Source of the DNA: an uncultured Rhodopila sp.
Lineage (GTDB): Bacteria > Pseudomonadota > Alphaproteobacteria > Acetobacterales > Acetobacteraceae
DNA: 64,000 bases
Direction: 5' to 3'
NCBI RefSeq assembly: GCF_903944925.1
Contig: NZ_CAJATU010000163.1
Coordinates: 140,970 to 204,969 of the forward strand
The notes under the pieces were generated by a model. That model was not told the DNA's origin and did no database searches. It saw only the letters and a list, made by a program, of their open reading frames with translations. Below are positions 1-8,193 of the stretch, one piece after another. Positions within the stretch are counted from its first letter, which is position 1, and every line of letters begins with the position of its first letter. The position numbers and the translations under genes are program-made.

Positions 1-369
1 CACGACCGTATCGAGCATCACCAGGCGCACCGGATACTCCTCAATCACATACTGCACATAATCCGGATCGGCAGCCACCAGCGGCAGGTGCGCGAGGCGG
101 CCACGCAGATTGTCCCGGCGATCGTGATTGCCGGGAATGACATAGATCGGGATCGGAATGGTCCGCTTCAGGATATCCGCGAGATTGTCGTATTCGGCCG
201 GCATGCCGCATTCGGTGAGATCGCCGGTGATCAGCAGGACATCCGGCCGCGGCTTGAAGGTCGCGACGACGCGGCAGGCACGTTCCGTCAGCATGTTGGT
301 TTCCGACACGCGATTGCAGGCGACGCCGCGCGGGCGAACATGCAGGTCGGTCATCTGGCAGATCAGCAT
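1..369 (-). CDS. Metallophosphoesterase, CpdA-like (C-terminus beyond window)
   Basis: The first 123 residues of a calcineurin-like phosphoesterase are visible; the gene runs off the left edge. The metal-binding motifs appear in the expected order: TDLH near residues 7-10, GDL near 49-51 and GNHD near 79-82. Members of this family with this N-terminus (MLICQMTDLHV) are annotated as 3',5'-cyclic-nucleotide phosphodiesterases (CpdA/Icc type), cytosolic di-metal enzymes. The substrate cannot be proved from a fragment. The start is the ATG ending at 369, directly upstream of the first metal motif. It is divergent from surE across about 175 bp. Confidence 0.85.
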   Translation of the reverse strand, partial: MLICQMTDLHVRPRGVACNRVSETNMLTERACRVVATFKPRPDVLLITGDLTECGMPAEYDNLADILKRTIPIPIYVIPGNHDRRDNLRGRLAHLPLVAADPDYVQYVIEEYPVRLVMLDTVV

Positions 370-543
370 CAGGTCTCTCCGAATATCCGGCGGCGCGCGC
401 CGCCACCCGGGACGGTTTACACGAGGAACCATTTTTCCGCATAGATCGCCGGCTACGTCTTCCTGCGCGTTTATCCGATGCTCGGCTCTTGCCCCGCGCG
501 ACGCAACCGGGCCAAACAGGGTTCGGCAAAAGGAGTGTGCAGG

Positions 544-1317
544 GTGCTTGATCGGGTCATGCTGACGAACGACGACGGGATCGACGCGCCCGGCATGCAG
601 GTGCTGGAAGAGATCGCCACGCAGATCGCCCGCGAAGTCTGGATCGTCGCGCCCGAGCACGACCAGAGCGGCCAGTCACACGCCATCAGCCTGCATCACG
701 CGCTGCGCATCAGCGTGCGCGGAGAGCGCCGCTTCGGTATCACCGGCACGCCCGGCGACTGCGCCGCGATGGGGCTGTGCCACATCATGAAGGACGCACC
801 GCCGCAACTGGTGCTGTCGGGCGTCAACCGCGGCCTGAACCTGGGGCTGGAAACGGTGTTCTCCGGCACTGTCGGCGGCGCGATGACGGCGATGATGCTG
901 GGCGTGCCGGCGCTGGCACTGAGCCAGGCGTTCTCCAAACGGGATGCGGTGCCGTGGGACACGGCGCGCAGCCTGGGGGTCGAGACGGTGCGCCGGCTGC
1001 TCGCCATCGGATGGGGCAAGGGCGCGGTGCTGAACATCAACTTCCCGCCGATACCGGCGTCCGAGGCCGGGCCGATCACGCTGGCGCGACAGGGCGAGGG
1101 TCTGGTCGCGGGCATGGACGTGGAAACCCGTATCGATCCGCGCGGCATGGAGTATCACTGGTTGAACTTCCGCCGCGGCAACATCCCTCAGGGGCCGGAG
1201 AGCGACTACAGCGCGCTGAAGGCCGGGAAGATCGTGGTCACCCCGTTGCGTTACGATCGAACGGATGATGAGGCCTATGCCGGGCTGGCGGAGCATCTGC
1301 CGCGGTTCGGCGAATAG
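544..1317 (+). CDS. surE: 5'/3'-nucleotidase SurE
   Basis: SurE is a survival protein and nucleoside-5'/3'-monophosphatase that needs a divalent metal. The family signature TNDDG follows the N-terminus, and the GTPGDC and SGVN-G motifs appear later in the usual order. I chose the GTG at 544 because an AAAGGAG ribosome site lies about 8 bases upstream and the protein then begins just before the TNDDG strand, as in other SurE proteins. An upstream ATG at 478 would add 22 residues with no family resemblance. The product is 257 residues, a normal length. In many alphaproteobacteria surE lies near pcm and stationary-phase genes; those are not seen here. Confidence 0.93.
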   Translation: MLDRVMLTNDDGIDAPGMQVLEEIATQIAREVWIVAPEHDQSGQSHAISLHHALRISVRGERRFGITGTPGDCAAMGLCHIMKDAPPQLVLSGVNRGLNLGLETVFSGTVGGAMTAMMLGVPALALSQAFSKRDAVPWDTARSLGVETVRRLLAIGWGKGAVLNINFPPIPASEAGPITLARQGEGLVAGMDVETRIDPRGMEYHWLNFRRGNIPQGPESDYSALKAGKIVVTPLRYDRTDDEAYAGLAEHLPRFGE

Positions 1318-1342
1318 GCCGCGGCGCTGCCCGGCAACCGCC

Positions 1343-1552
1343 TCAATCCTCCAGGGTAAATCCAACCTTCATCGCTACCTGATAGTGCTGGATTTCACCA
1401 TTTTCGATCTCTCCCCGCAGTTGCGTCACCTCGAACCACCGCAGGTTACGGGTGGTTTTCGCGGCGCGGGCGATGGCGTTTTCGATCGCGTCGGCGTGAC
1501 TGATCTGCGACGATCCCGCCAGTTCGATCACGCGGTAAATGTGGTCTGCCAT
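1343..1552 (-). CDS. Dodecin family flavin-binding protein
   Basis: This 69-residue protein starts MADHIYRVIELAGSS and has the dodecin pattern: a beta strand with VIE-AGSS, a helix (DAIENAIARA), then the W-FEV tract and a C-terminal strand. Dodecins form hollow dodecamers that bind flavins or CoA and are thought to buffer free flavin. Tryptophan 39 in the RWFEV tract matches the residue that stacks on the flavin in the family. It is convergent with surE, whose stop lies only 25 bp away, and follows the HdeD-like gene on the same strand. Confidence 0.9.
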   Translation of the reverse strand: MADHIYRVIELAGSSQISHADAIENAIARAAKTTRNLRWFEVTQLRGEIENGEIQHYQVAMKVGFTLED

Positions 1553-1664
1553 GAGGAGATCCCTGTGAGGTCAAGCATCGGCCGATAACTCACAGGGCGC
1601 CCCGGGGTTCTTGACGACCCAAACGCCGGTGGTGGCTGCGGCCACCACCGGCGGTGCCCGGACG

Positions 1665-2270
1665 CTAGATCCGCACCGCGCCGCTGCCCGCAACCCCGGG
1701 CCGCTGGGCGCGCAGCCGCCACGCCAGGGCCAGCAGCGAGGCGCCGAAGAAGATCGCGTAGATGCCCAGCCACCAGGCCACCACCACCGCGCCCACAATC
1801 GGCGCCGCGGCGAGCAGGAGACCCCAGATCACGGACACGATGCCGCCCAAGGCCAACCACCACCGCCCGTGGCTGGAATGCAGCCGGAACGCCGCAGCCA
1901 ATTCCAGGACGCCGGTGATCAACGCCCAAACCGACAATACGATCACGAACACGTTGACCGCGATGAGCGGGCTGACCAAAGCGATCAGTCCCATGATGAT
2001 GCTCAGGACCGCCTCGCCCAAAAGGGCGCCCCACGGCGCCTGAGCCCGGGCGGCGCGCCAGGTCACATACAACTCGGCGACACCGTCAACCAGCAGATAC
2101 GCGCCGAGCAGCACGGCAAGGGTCAGCAGGGCCGCGAGCGGCGCCGCCAGCGCGATCAGCCCGAACAGCACGGCGACGACCCCGCGCAGCGCGATCACCC
2201 ACCAATGCCGCGCCATTGCCGCATTCATCGTATTCGCAAGTCCGGTGTCCAACGGCGAGCCGATGGCCAT
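1665..2270 (-). CDS. HdeD family (DUF308) membrane protein
   Basis: The 201 residues contain six strongly hydrophobic segments in three pairs, the layout of the DUF308/HdeD family of small inner-membrane proteins. HdeD in E. coli is linked to acid resistance at high cell density; the biochemical role is unknown. The conserved RHWW-I-LRG start and the repeated GVLEL/GVAEL turns support the family. It lies just downstream of hsp20 on the same strand (22 bp gap) with dodecin following, so the three may form a small stress-response group. That grouping is inference from spacing. Confidence 0.85.
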   Translation of the reverse strand: MAIGSPLDTGLANTMNAAMARHWWVIALRGVVAVLFGLIALAAPLAALLTLAVLLGAYLLVDGVAELYVTWRAARAQAPWGALLGEAVLSIIMGLIALVSPLIAVNVFVIVLSVWALITGVLELAAAFRLHSSHGRWWLALGGIVSVIWGLLLAAAPIVGAVVVAWWLGIYAIFFGASLLALAWRLRAQRPGVAGSGAVRI

Positions 2271-2292
2271 GCTGTCCTCCTGTTGCTACGCC

Positions 2293-2847
2293 TTACTCAG
2301 GCCGGCTCCCGCCATTGCCCGCTGAGGGCTGCCCTTCGCTCGGCCGTGATGACGCGCCGCGCACTTCAATCTTGCGCTTCAGATCGCGCCCCTTGGGTTT
2401 CGGGAGTGTAATCGTAAGCACGCCATTGTCAAAAGCGGCATTCACTTCATCCGGATCGACCTGGAACGGCAACTGCAAGCTGCGCTGGAAGACGCCATAG
2501 GACCGCTCGGTAAAGTGGGTGTTTTCCCGCTCGTCCTTGCGCTCCAGCTTCTTCTCGGCGCGCAGGGTCAGCCTGCCGTCATCCAGGGAGACCTCGATTT
2601 CCTGCTCCTTCACGCCGGGAAGTTCGGCGATGACGCGCAGTTCGCCTTCGGTTTCGGTCAGTTCGATCCGCGGCGACAGGATGCCCCGCATCGGCTCCGG
2701 CGCCTGGGACAAGCCACCGGTTTCGGGACCGAACACATCCTCCAGCACGCGGTTCATCTGCCGCTGCAGCACCGAGAACGGCGACGCGGCCAACCCGCGA
2801 TCGGCTAGCGCGGCGGGCCAGAATTGTGAGATGGGATTTTGGGCCAT
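2293..2847 (-). CDS. Hsp20/alpha-crystallin small heat-shock protein
   Basis: A 184-residue ATP-independent holdase chaperone. The central alpha-crystallin domain (about residues 57-155) carries the usual tracts ELPGVKEQEIEV, the RSYG-F-RS-LP strand and AAFDNGVLTITLPK. The N-terminal arm and the charged C-terminal tail flank it; the GVLTI-LPK signature is intact. Length is normal for the IbpA class. An AGGAG ribosome site precedes the ATG. A candidate RpoH-type promoter lies upstream (see the regulatory entry at 2920-2948), in line with heat control in this family. Confidence 0.95.
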   Translation of the reverse strand: MAQNPISQFWPAALADRGLAASPFSVLQRQMNRVLEDVFGPETGGLSQAPEPMRGILSPRIELTETEGELRVIAELPGVKEQEIEVSLDDGRLTLRAEKKLERKDERENTHFTERSYGVFQRSLQLPFQVDPDEVNAAFDNGVLTITLPKPKGRDLKRKIEVRGASSRPSEGQPSAGNGGSRPE

Positions 2848-2919
2848 TATCTGAACTCCTCCGTTAGGACCGGATGCTCAGCGACCATGGGACGCGGGTT
2901 CGCCTGCATCCGTCGCACA

Positions 2920-2948
2920 ATATAGGTGGCCGAACCAGGGCTTGCCAG
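2920..2948 (-). promoter_or_regulatory. Candidate RpoH (sigma-32) promoter of hsp20
   Basis: Read on the minus strand, CTGG is followed after 18 bases by CCTATAT. The alphaproteobacterial sigma-32 pattern is CTTG, 17-18 bases, CYTATNT, so there is one mismatch in the -35 part and none in the -10 part. Transcription would begin about 60 bases upstream of the hsp20 start. The match is visible in the sequence; its use as a promoter is inferred. Confidence 0.45.
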
Positions 2949-3113
2949 ACCGGGACGTTGCCCGGACAGCCAAAAGGACAAGGCCGCCGCCGGGTTGTCC
3001 GCCCAACCGCCCGATGTCGATCCGTAAACAGATTGACTCCCAAAGGCTTATCTGTTTGAACCGATGGATCATGGCGCGCGTCACCGATGCGCCCGAGGAA
3101 GGGAACACCAACG

Positions 3114-3317
3114 ATGGCGACGCCGACCGGACCGGAGCCGCGATGGCACTGGACGCGCTTCCTGTTCATTCTGCCGTTCATCGCGATGTTCTGGGTGTCG
3201 TCGTACAACCGCGTCGATCCCGTCCTGTTCGGGTTCCCGTTCTTCTACTGGTACCAGTTGCTGTGGATCGTCCTCGCCGCGGCCATCGCCGGCATCGTCT
3301 ACAAAGCAGAACACTGA
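3114..3317 (+). CDS. DUF3311 small membrane protein, partner of symporter
   Basis: A 67-residue protein with two hydrophobic helices (around residues 11-30 and 38-58) and the family features PFIAMFWV, YNR-DP and PFFYWYQL. DUF3311 proteins are nearly always encoded directly upstream of a sodium:solute symporter of the MctP group, as here (9 bp gap), and probably act as an accessory subunit. The ATG at 3114 is preceded by GAGGAAGGG; an in-frame upstream start at 3087 lacks such a site. The partner role is established by gene context across genomes, not by chemistry that I can see here. Confidence 0.85.
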   Translation: MATPTGPEPRWHWTRFLFILPFIAMFWVSSYNRVDPVLFGFPFFYWYQLLWIVLAAAIAGIVYKAEH

Positions 3318-3326
3318 GGAACCGCC

Positions 3327-4853
3327 GTGAACTGGCCCGCCCTTATCGTCTTCATCGCGCTGTTCGTGTTCGTTACAGGATTGGGATTCGCCGCCGCGCG
3401 CTGGCGGGCCGGCGACCTGTCGCTGCTGTCCGAGTGGGGCCTGGGCGGCCGCCGCTTCGGCACCTTCGTCACCTGGTTCCTGCTCGGCGGCGATCTGTAC
3501 ACCGCCTACACCTTCATCGCCGTCCCGGCGCTGATCTACGGCGCCGGAGCCGTCGGCTTCTTCGCCATCCCGTATACGGTGATCATCTACCCGATCCTGT
3601 ACCTGGTGTTCCCCAGGCTGTGGAAGCTGTCGCACCGAAACGGCTACGTCACCTCCTCCGACGTTGTGCTGGGACAATACGGCAATCGCTGGCTGGCGCT
3701 CGCCGTTGCCATCACCGGGCTGGTGGCGACGATGCCGTATATCGCGCTGCAGCTCGTCGGCATGCAGGTGGTCATCGGCGCCATGGGCGTGCCGGGTGAC
3801 GGCCTGCTGGGCGACCTGCCGCTGATCATCGCCTTCGTGATCCTCGCCGCCTTCACCTACACCTCCGGCCTGCGCGCGCCGGCCATGATCGCGGTGGTGA
3901 AGGACGTGCTGATCTATGTCGTGGTGATCGCGGTCGCCATATGGATCCCCTATAGACTCGGCGGGTTCGAACCGGTGTTCGCCGCCGTTCCGCCCGCGAA
4001 GCTGCTGCTCACTCCGCCCGCCGCCGACAGCTTCGGCAGCTACAGCGCCTACGCCACCCTGGCGATGGGGTCCGCTTTGGCGCTGTTCCTCTATCCGCAC
4101 TCCATGACGGCGATCCTCAGCAGTTCCAGCCCGAACGCCATCCGCCGCAACGCCGCGCTGCTGCCGGCCTACTCGCTGGTGCTCGGGCTGCTGGCGCTGC
4201 TCGGGTTCATGGCGCTGGCGCTGCATGTCGGCGGCAATCCCGCCTACGCCGACGGGTTCAAGCGCTACGGCAACAACTTCGCGGTGCCGGCACTGATCCT
4301 GGAGACGTTCCCCGGCTGGTTCGCCGGCATCGCCTTCGCCGCCATCGCTATCGGCGCGCTGGTGCCCTCCGCCATCATGTCGATCGCCTGCGCCAACATC
4401 GTCAGCCGCAACCTGTACAAGGGCTTCCTGCGGCCGAACGCCACCGGCCCGGAGCAAACCGCCGTCGCCAAGATCGCCTCCCTGATCATCAAGGCCGGCG
4501 CGCTGGTGTTCATCATCTTCGTGCCGGTGCCGTTCGCCATCCAGTTCCAGTTGCTCGGCGGCCTGTGGATGAGCCAGGTGCTGCCATCGGTGGTCCTGGG
4601 CCTGTATCTGCGCATCCTGAACGGCTGGGCGCTGCTGGCCGGCTGGGCGGTGGGCGCCGGCCTCGGCACCTGGATGGCGTCCACGACATCGTTCAAGGCG
4701 GCGGTGTTCACCGTGACCTTCATGGGCACCAGCTTCCCGAGCTATATCGCGCTCTGGGCGCTGGGTGCCAACATCATCGTGTCGGTGCTGCTGTCGCTGC
4801 TGCTGAAGCCGTTCGTGGCGCCCGCCGCCGGCCACGCCATCGCCGCCGATTAA
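3327..4853 (+). CDS. Sodium:solute symporter, MctP-like (monocarboxylate uptake)
   Basis: The 508 residues form about 13 hydrophobic segments of the LeuT-fold SSS family. The motifs GLGGRRFG-F-TWFLLGGDLYTAYTF, YGAGAVGFFA-PY and GNRWLA match the MctP branch, which imports short monocarboxylates such as lactate, pyruvate and propionate. The partner DUF3311 gene is immediately upstream. Acetyl-CoA synthetase occurs elsewhere in the window, but no carboxylate catabolic gene is adjacent, so the substrate stays open. Length and topology are complete. Confidence 0.85.
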   Translation: MNWPALIVFIALFVFVTGLGFAAARWRAGDLSLLSEWGLGGRRFGTFVTWFLLGGDLYTAYTFIAVPALIYGAGAVGFFAIPYTVIIYPILYLVFPRLWKLSHRNGYVTSSDVVLGQYGNRWLALAVAITGLVATMPYIALQLVGMQVVIGAMGVPGDGLLGDLPLIIAFVILAAFTYTSGLRAPAMIAVVKDVLIYVVVIAVAIWIPYRLGGFEPVFAAVPPAKLLLTPPAADSFGSYSAYATLAMGSALALFLYPHSMTAILSSSSPNAIRRNAALLPAYSLVLGLLALLGFMALALHVGGNPAYADGFKRYGNNFAVPALILETFPGWFAGIAFAAIAIGALVPSAIMSIACANIVSRNLYKGFLRPNATGPEQTAVAKIASLIIKAGALVFIIFVPVPFAIQFQLLGGLWMSQVLPSVVLGLYLRILNGWALLAGWAVGAGLGTWMASTTSFKAAVFTVTFMGTSFPSYIALWALGANIIVSVLLSLLLKPFVAPAAGHAIAAD

Positions 4854-4923
4854 AACGGCCCCGCCTTCCGGCAATCCCCGGCACCGGGTAGCATACAGCC
4901 GTCACGCGCGGAGGGGGATCGCC

Positions 4924-6021
4924 ATGGGCATGGTCGCGGCTGCCATAAGGGCTGTGCTCCTGTTTCTGGCATTGGGACTGCCCGCCCGCGCGCAGGACCA
5001 CGTCGTCAATATCTACAACTGGACCGACTATATCGATCCCGCGGTGCTGACCGCCTTCACCCGCGAAACCGGCATCTCGGTCCGTTATGACGTGTTCGAC
5101 AGCCTGGAGACGCTGGAGGCGAAACTGCTCGCCGGCCACTCCGGCTACGATGTCGTGCTGCCGAGCAACGAGCCGACGATGTCCCGCCTGATCCGCGCCG
5201 GCGCGCTGGCCACGATCGACCGGTCGAAGGTGCCGAACTGGAAGAATCTCGATACGGCGCTGATGAAACGAGTCGAGTCGTCCGACCCCGGCAACAAGCA
5301 CGGCGCCATCTATCTCTGGGGCTCCATCGGCCTCGGACTGAACGCCGATCGGCTGCGGGCGTTGCTGCCGGATGCACCGTTGGATTCATGGGCACTGCTG
5401 CTCGATCCCGTCCTGGCCAGGCAGGTCGCGCCGTGCGGCATCGTCATGATGGACTCGGCGATCGATGTGATCCCGTCGGTGCTGCACTATCTCGGCCGCA
5501 GCCCGGACAGCGCGGCGCCAGCCGATCTGGACGCGGTATCGAAGACGCTGATGGCGATCCGGCCGTATATACGGGAATTCGCCAGCGGCGGCGCGCTGGA
5601 GGCGATGGCGACGGGCCAGGTCTGCCTCGCGTTCGACTACTCGGGTGACGTGATCCAGGCGTCCAACCGCGCGCGCGAAGCCGCCAACGGCATCACCATC
5701 CGCTACACCGCCCCGAAAGAGGGTGCGGAGATCGGCTTTGACATGCTGGCGATCCCGTCCGATGCGCAGCACAAGGACGAAGCCCTGGCGTTCATCAACT
5801 ATGTGCTGCGGCCGGAGGTGATGGCCCGCATCACCGACGCGACCCACTACGCCAACGCCGTCCCCGCCACCCGCGCGCTGGTCCGGCCGGAGCTGCTGAA
5901 CGACCCGAATGTGTTCCCCACCGACACCGAGATGGAACGCTTCTTCACCATCGGCCCCTCCGCGCAACCCGCCGATCGGCTGCGGACCCGGCTGTGGGCA
6001 CGGTTCAAGGCCGGCGGGTGA
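4924..6021 (+). CDS. Polyamine ABC transporter substrate-binding protein (PotF-like)
   Basis: A 365-residue periplasmic binding protein. Residues 1-23 are a signal peptide ending ARA before QDHVVNIYNWTDYI, the typical start of mature PotD/PotF proteins. Later landmarks are the GYDVVLPSN tract, the LDSWALLLDP turn and the FDYSGDV tract. The family binds putrescine or spermidine. A strong GGAGGGGG site precedes the ATG at 4924. It heads an operon with an ABC ATPase and one permease; a 145-bp gap holding a palindromic element separates it from the ATPase gene. Confidence 0.9.
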   Translation: MGMVAAAIRAVLLFLALGLPARAQDHVVNIYNWTDYIDPAVLTAFTRETGISVRYDVFDSLETLEAKLLAGHSGYDVVLPSNEPTMSRLIRAGALATIDRSKVPNWKNLDTALMKRVESSDPGNKHGAIYLWGSIGLGLNADRLRALLPDAPLDSWALLLDPVLARQVAPCGIVMMDSAIDVIPSVLHYLGRSPDSAAPADLDAVSKTLMAIRPYIREFASGGALEAMATGQVCLAFDYSGDVIQASNRAREAANGITIRYTAPKEGAEIGFDMLAIPSDAQHKDEALAFINYVLRPEVMARITDATHYANAVPATRALVRPELLNDPNVFPTDTEMERFFTIGPSAQPADRLRTRLWARFKAGG

Positions 6022-6040
6022 AGCGGCGCGCCGTCCTCGC

Positions 6041-6124
6041 GTCATGGCGGGCGCAGGCCCGCCATCCACGCCGTGCGGTGCCGGCCGACGCAAAGGTGTG
6101 GATGCCGACCTCCGTCGGCATGAC
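6041..6124. repeat. Long-form intergenic palindromic element A (double hairpin)
   Basis: Member of the nine-copy family described in the findings. It starts GTCATG and ends CATGAC. Hairpin 1 is ATGGCGGGC/GCCCGCCAT, hairpin 2 is ATGCCGAC/GTCGGCAT, and between them lie CCACGCC and GGTGTGG, which can pair. It lies between the binding-protein and ATPase genes of one operon, where it could stabilise the upstream mRNA or reduce expression of the genes after it. Confidence 0.85.
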
Positions 6125-6166
6125 GGTCGAAGCGGTATTCGAACGCCTTCGGGGCCTCCGCCCCGC

Positions 6167-7234
6167 ATGACAGATCCCGCGTTCCTCACCGTCAGCAACC
6201 TGTTCGTTCGCTACGGGTCCGCCACCGCCCTCGACCACCTCGACCTCGAGGTCCGGCATAACGAGCTGTTCGTGCTGCTTGGCGCCTCCGGCTCCGGCAA
6301 GACCACCCTGCTGCGCTGCCTCGGCGGCTTCGTGCGCCCCGACGCCGGCCGCATCGTCCTGAACGGCACCGACATGACGGCACTGCCGCCGCACCGCCGC
6401 CCGGTCAACACCATGTTCCAGTCCTACGCGCTGTTTCCCCATATGAGCGTCGCCGCCAATATCGGCTTCGGCCTGCGCCAGCGTGGCGCCTCCCGCGCGG
6501 AAACGCAGCAGCGCGTCGCGGCCATGCTGACGCTGATACGGCTGGAGGGTTTCGGCGCGCGGCGCCCGGGGGAACTGTCCGGCGGCCAGCAGCAGCGCGT
6601 CGCCCTCGCCCGCAGCCTCGCCCCCAACCCGGCGCTGCTGCTGCTGGATGAGCCGCTGTCGGCGCTCGACCAGGCGCTGCGGATGGATACGCGGGCGGAG
6701 CTTGTTCGGCTGCGGCGCGAACTCGGGATCAGTTTCGTGCTGGTAACACACGACCAGGACGAGGCGCTGGAGATGGCCGATCGCATCGGCGTCATGCAAA
6801 ACGGGCGCATGGTGCAGATTGGCACGCCCGCGCAACTGTATGAAACGCCGGTTAACCGGTTCGTGGCATCGTTTCTTGGGGCGGCCAATATCCTGTCCTG
6901 TATCGTCGGGGCGGACGGGGTGTCCGTCGGATTGCCGGCGTTGGGCGTGTCAGTCAGGGCGGAGCGGCCGGGCGTTCCAGGCCCGGGATTGCTGGCGCTG
7001 CGGTCGGAACGGCTGCGCATCGGGGGCACCGTCCAGACCAATCAGGTCGAGGGCGTCGTAACCGGCTGCGTCTATGCCGGAGACGCGCTGGCGGTCATGG
7101 TCCGGCTGGCGGACGGCTCGATGTTGCGCGTGAAACGGTCGCTGGCGGACGGCCTGGACTCCGCGCGGCTGGAGCCGGGATCGCCCGTGCGCGTCGGCTG
7201 GCAGCCAGACGCCTGCATCCTGTTGCCGGAATGA
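6167..7234 (+). CDS. Polyamine ABC transporter ATP-binding protein (PotG-like)
   Basis: A 355-residue ABC ATPase with all core motifs: Walker A GASGSGKTT (about residue 35), the Q-loop at MFQSYALFPHM, signature LSGGQQQRVALARSL, Walker B LLLLDEPLSALD and the H-loop VTHDQDEAL. The last 100 or so residues form the TOBE-type regulatory domain found in PotA/PotG. The ATG at 6167 is chosen because the reading frame farther upstream only translates the palindromic element and the 3' end of the previous gene. The stop overlaps the permease start as ATGA, so the two are translationally coupled. Confidence 0.93.
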   Translation: MTDPAFLTVSNLFVRYGSATALDHLDLEVRHNELFVLLGASGSGKTTLLRCLGGFVRPDAGRIVLNGTDMTALPPHRRPVNTMFQSYALFPHMSVAANIGFGLRQRGASRAETQQRVAAMLTLIRLEGFGARRPGELSGGQQQRVALARSLAPNPALLLLDEPLSALDQALRMDTRAELVRLRRELGISFVLVTHDQDEALEMADRIGVMQNGRMVQIGTPAQLYETPVNRFVASFLGAANILSCIVGADGVSVGLPALGVSVRAERPGVPGPGLLALRSERLRIGGTVQTNQVEGVVTGCVYAGDALAVMVRLADGSMLRVKRSLADGLDSARLEPGSPVRVGWQPDACILLPE

Positions 7235-8136
7235 GATGGGTCATCGGCCTGCCGGCTTTGTGGTTGCTGGTGCTGCTGGCGGCGCCCCTGGCGATCATCG
7301 CGGTCATTGCCCTGGCGGTTCCGGCGGACGGCATCCCGCCTTACGATTTGGGCTTCAGCCTGGACAATCTTTGGCTGGTGGCAACCGACCCGCTGTACCG
7401 CGACGCGCTGTTGCGCAGCCTGCGCGTGGCGGGGATCTCCACGCTGATCTGCCTGCTGATGGGCTTCCCGATGGCGCTGGCGATCTCCCGCGCCGCGCCG
7501 CGCTGGCAGAACGCGTTGCTGCTGGCGGTGATGCTGCCGTTCTGGACCGGCTTCCTGATGCGGATCAACGCCTGGATCGGCATCCTGGCCGATGACGGGC
7601 TGATCGCGAGGCTGCTCGGGACCCGGCTGCTCTATACCGACGCGGCGATGTATATCGGTATTGTCTATACATACCTGCCGTTCATGGTGCTGCCGATATA
7701 TGCGCGGCTGTCGCGGCTGGATCCGGCACTGATGGAGGCGGCCGCAGATCTGGGGGCACCGCCGTGGCGGGTGTTTGTGCGGATCATCCTGCCGCTGTCG
7801 CTGCCCGGCGTCGCGGCGGGCGTGGCGCTGGTGTTCGTTCCCGCCATCGGCGAATACGTCATACCCGCACTGCTCGGCGGCCCGCAGGCGCAACTTATCG
7901 GCAAGGTGCTGTGGGACGAGTTCTTCGCCAACCGCGATTGGCCGACGGCATCCGCGGTCGCGGTGTGGCTGCTGCTGGTGCTGGTCGTGGTGCCGGGTTC
8001 GATCGTGCGCGTCATTCGATGGCTTCGCCGCGCGCACGCCGTTTCGGGGGCCAATCGGCGCGCTGTACTTGGTTCGACTGCCAGTTTATGCGGCTTCTCC
8101 GCGATCTCAATCTTTCTCAGCGTTCTCCGCGCATAG
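7231..8136 (+). CDS. Polyamine ABC transporter permease (PotH-like), altered C-terminus
   Basis: A 301-residue inner-membrane permease with six hydrophobic segments and the EAA coupling motif (EAAADLGAPPWRVFVRIILPLSLPG, about residues 169-193) that docks on the ATPase. It starts inside the ATPase stop (ATGA). Homology-like sequence ends near residue 268; the last 30 or so residues are translated from a repeat-like stretch (8094-8136) and do not resemble a PotH tail. A normal polyamine importer has two permeases, PotH and PotI; no PotI follows, and the next gene is a convergent sulfatase. This suggests that a deletion removed potI and possibly the original end of this gene. Confidence 0.85.
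   Translation: MRWVIGLPALWLLVLLAAPLAIIAVIALAVPADGIPPYDLGFSLDNLWLVATDPLYRDALLRSLRVAGISTLICLLMGFPMALAISRAAPRWQNALLLAVMLPFWTGFLMRINAWIGILADDGLIARLLGTRLLYTDAAMYIGIVYTYLPFMVLPIYARLSRLDPALMEAAADLGAPPWRVFVRIILPLSLPGVAAGVALVFVPAIGEYVIPALLGGPQAQLIGKVLWDEFFANRDWPTASAVAVWLLLVLVVVPGSIVRVIRWLRRAHAVSGANRRAVLGSTASLCGFSAISIFLSVLRA
8094..8136. repeat. Recurrent CTCCGCG/CTCAGCG repeat phrase at the end of potH
   Basis: The stretch repeats the phrase TTCTC(C/A)GCG with short spacers (three near-copies in 43 bp). From memory, phrases of this kind recur in non-coding DNA of many bacterial genomes and translate to SFSAFSA or AENAEK-like strings; I cannot run the comparison. It marks the end of permease homology and the point where potI would be expected. 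Confidence 0.4.
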
Positions 8137-8193
8137 AGCGGTGGCGCCACCAGCACTGGCAGCGCCGGTTGGCCCCATACCCCCAGCTTGCCT

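Noticed and set aside
3081..4874. A 597-residue minus-strand frame opposite the symporter
   Set aside because: Shadow frame with H/Q/G/R-rich composition and no family features; the plus strand encodes a complete transporter.
5909..6166. 86-residue extension of the PotG-like ATPase
   Set aside because: It overlaps the end of the binding-protein gene and then element A; the ABC domain begins right after the ATG at 6167.
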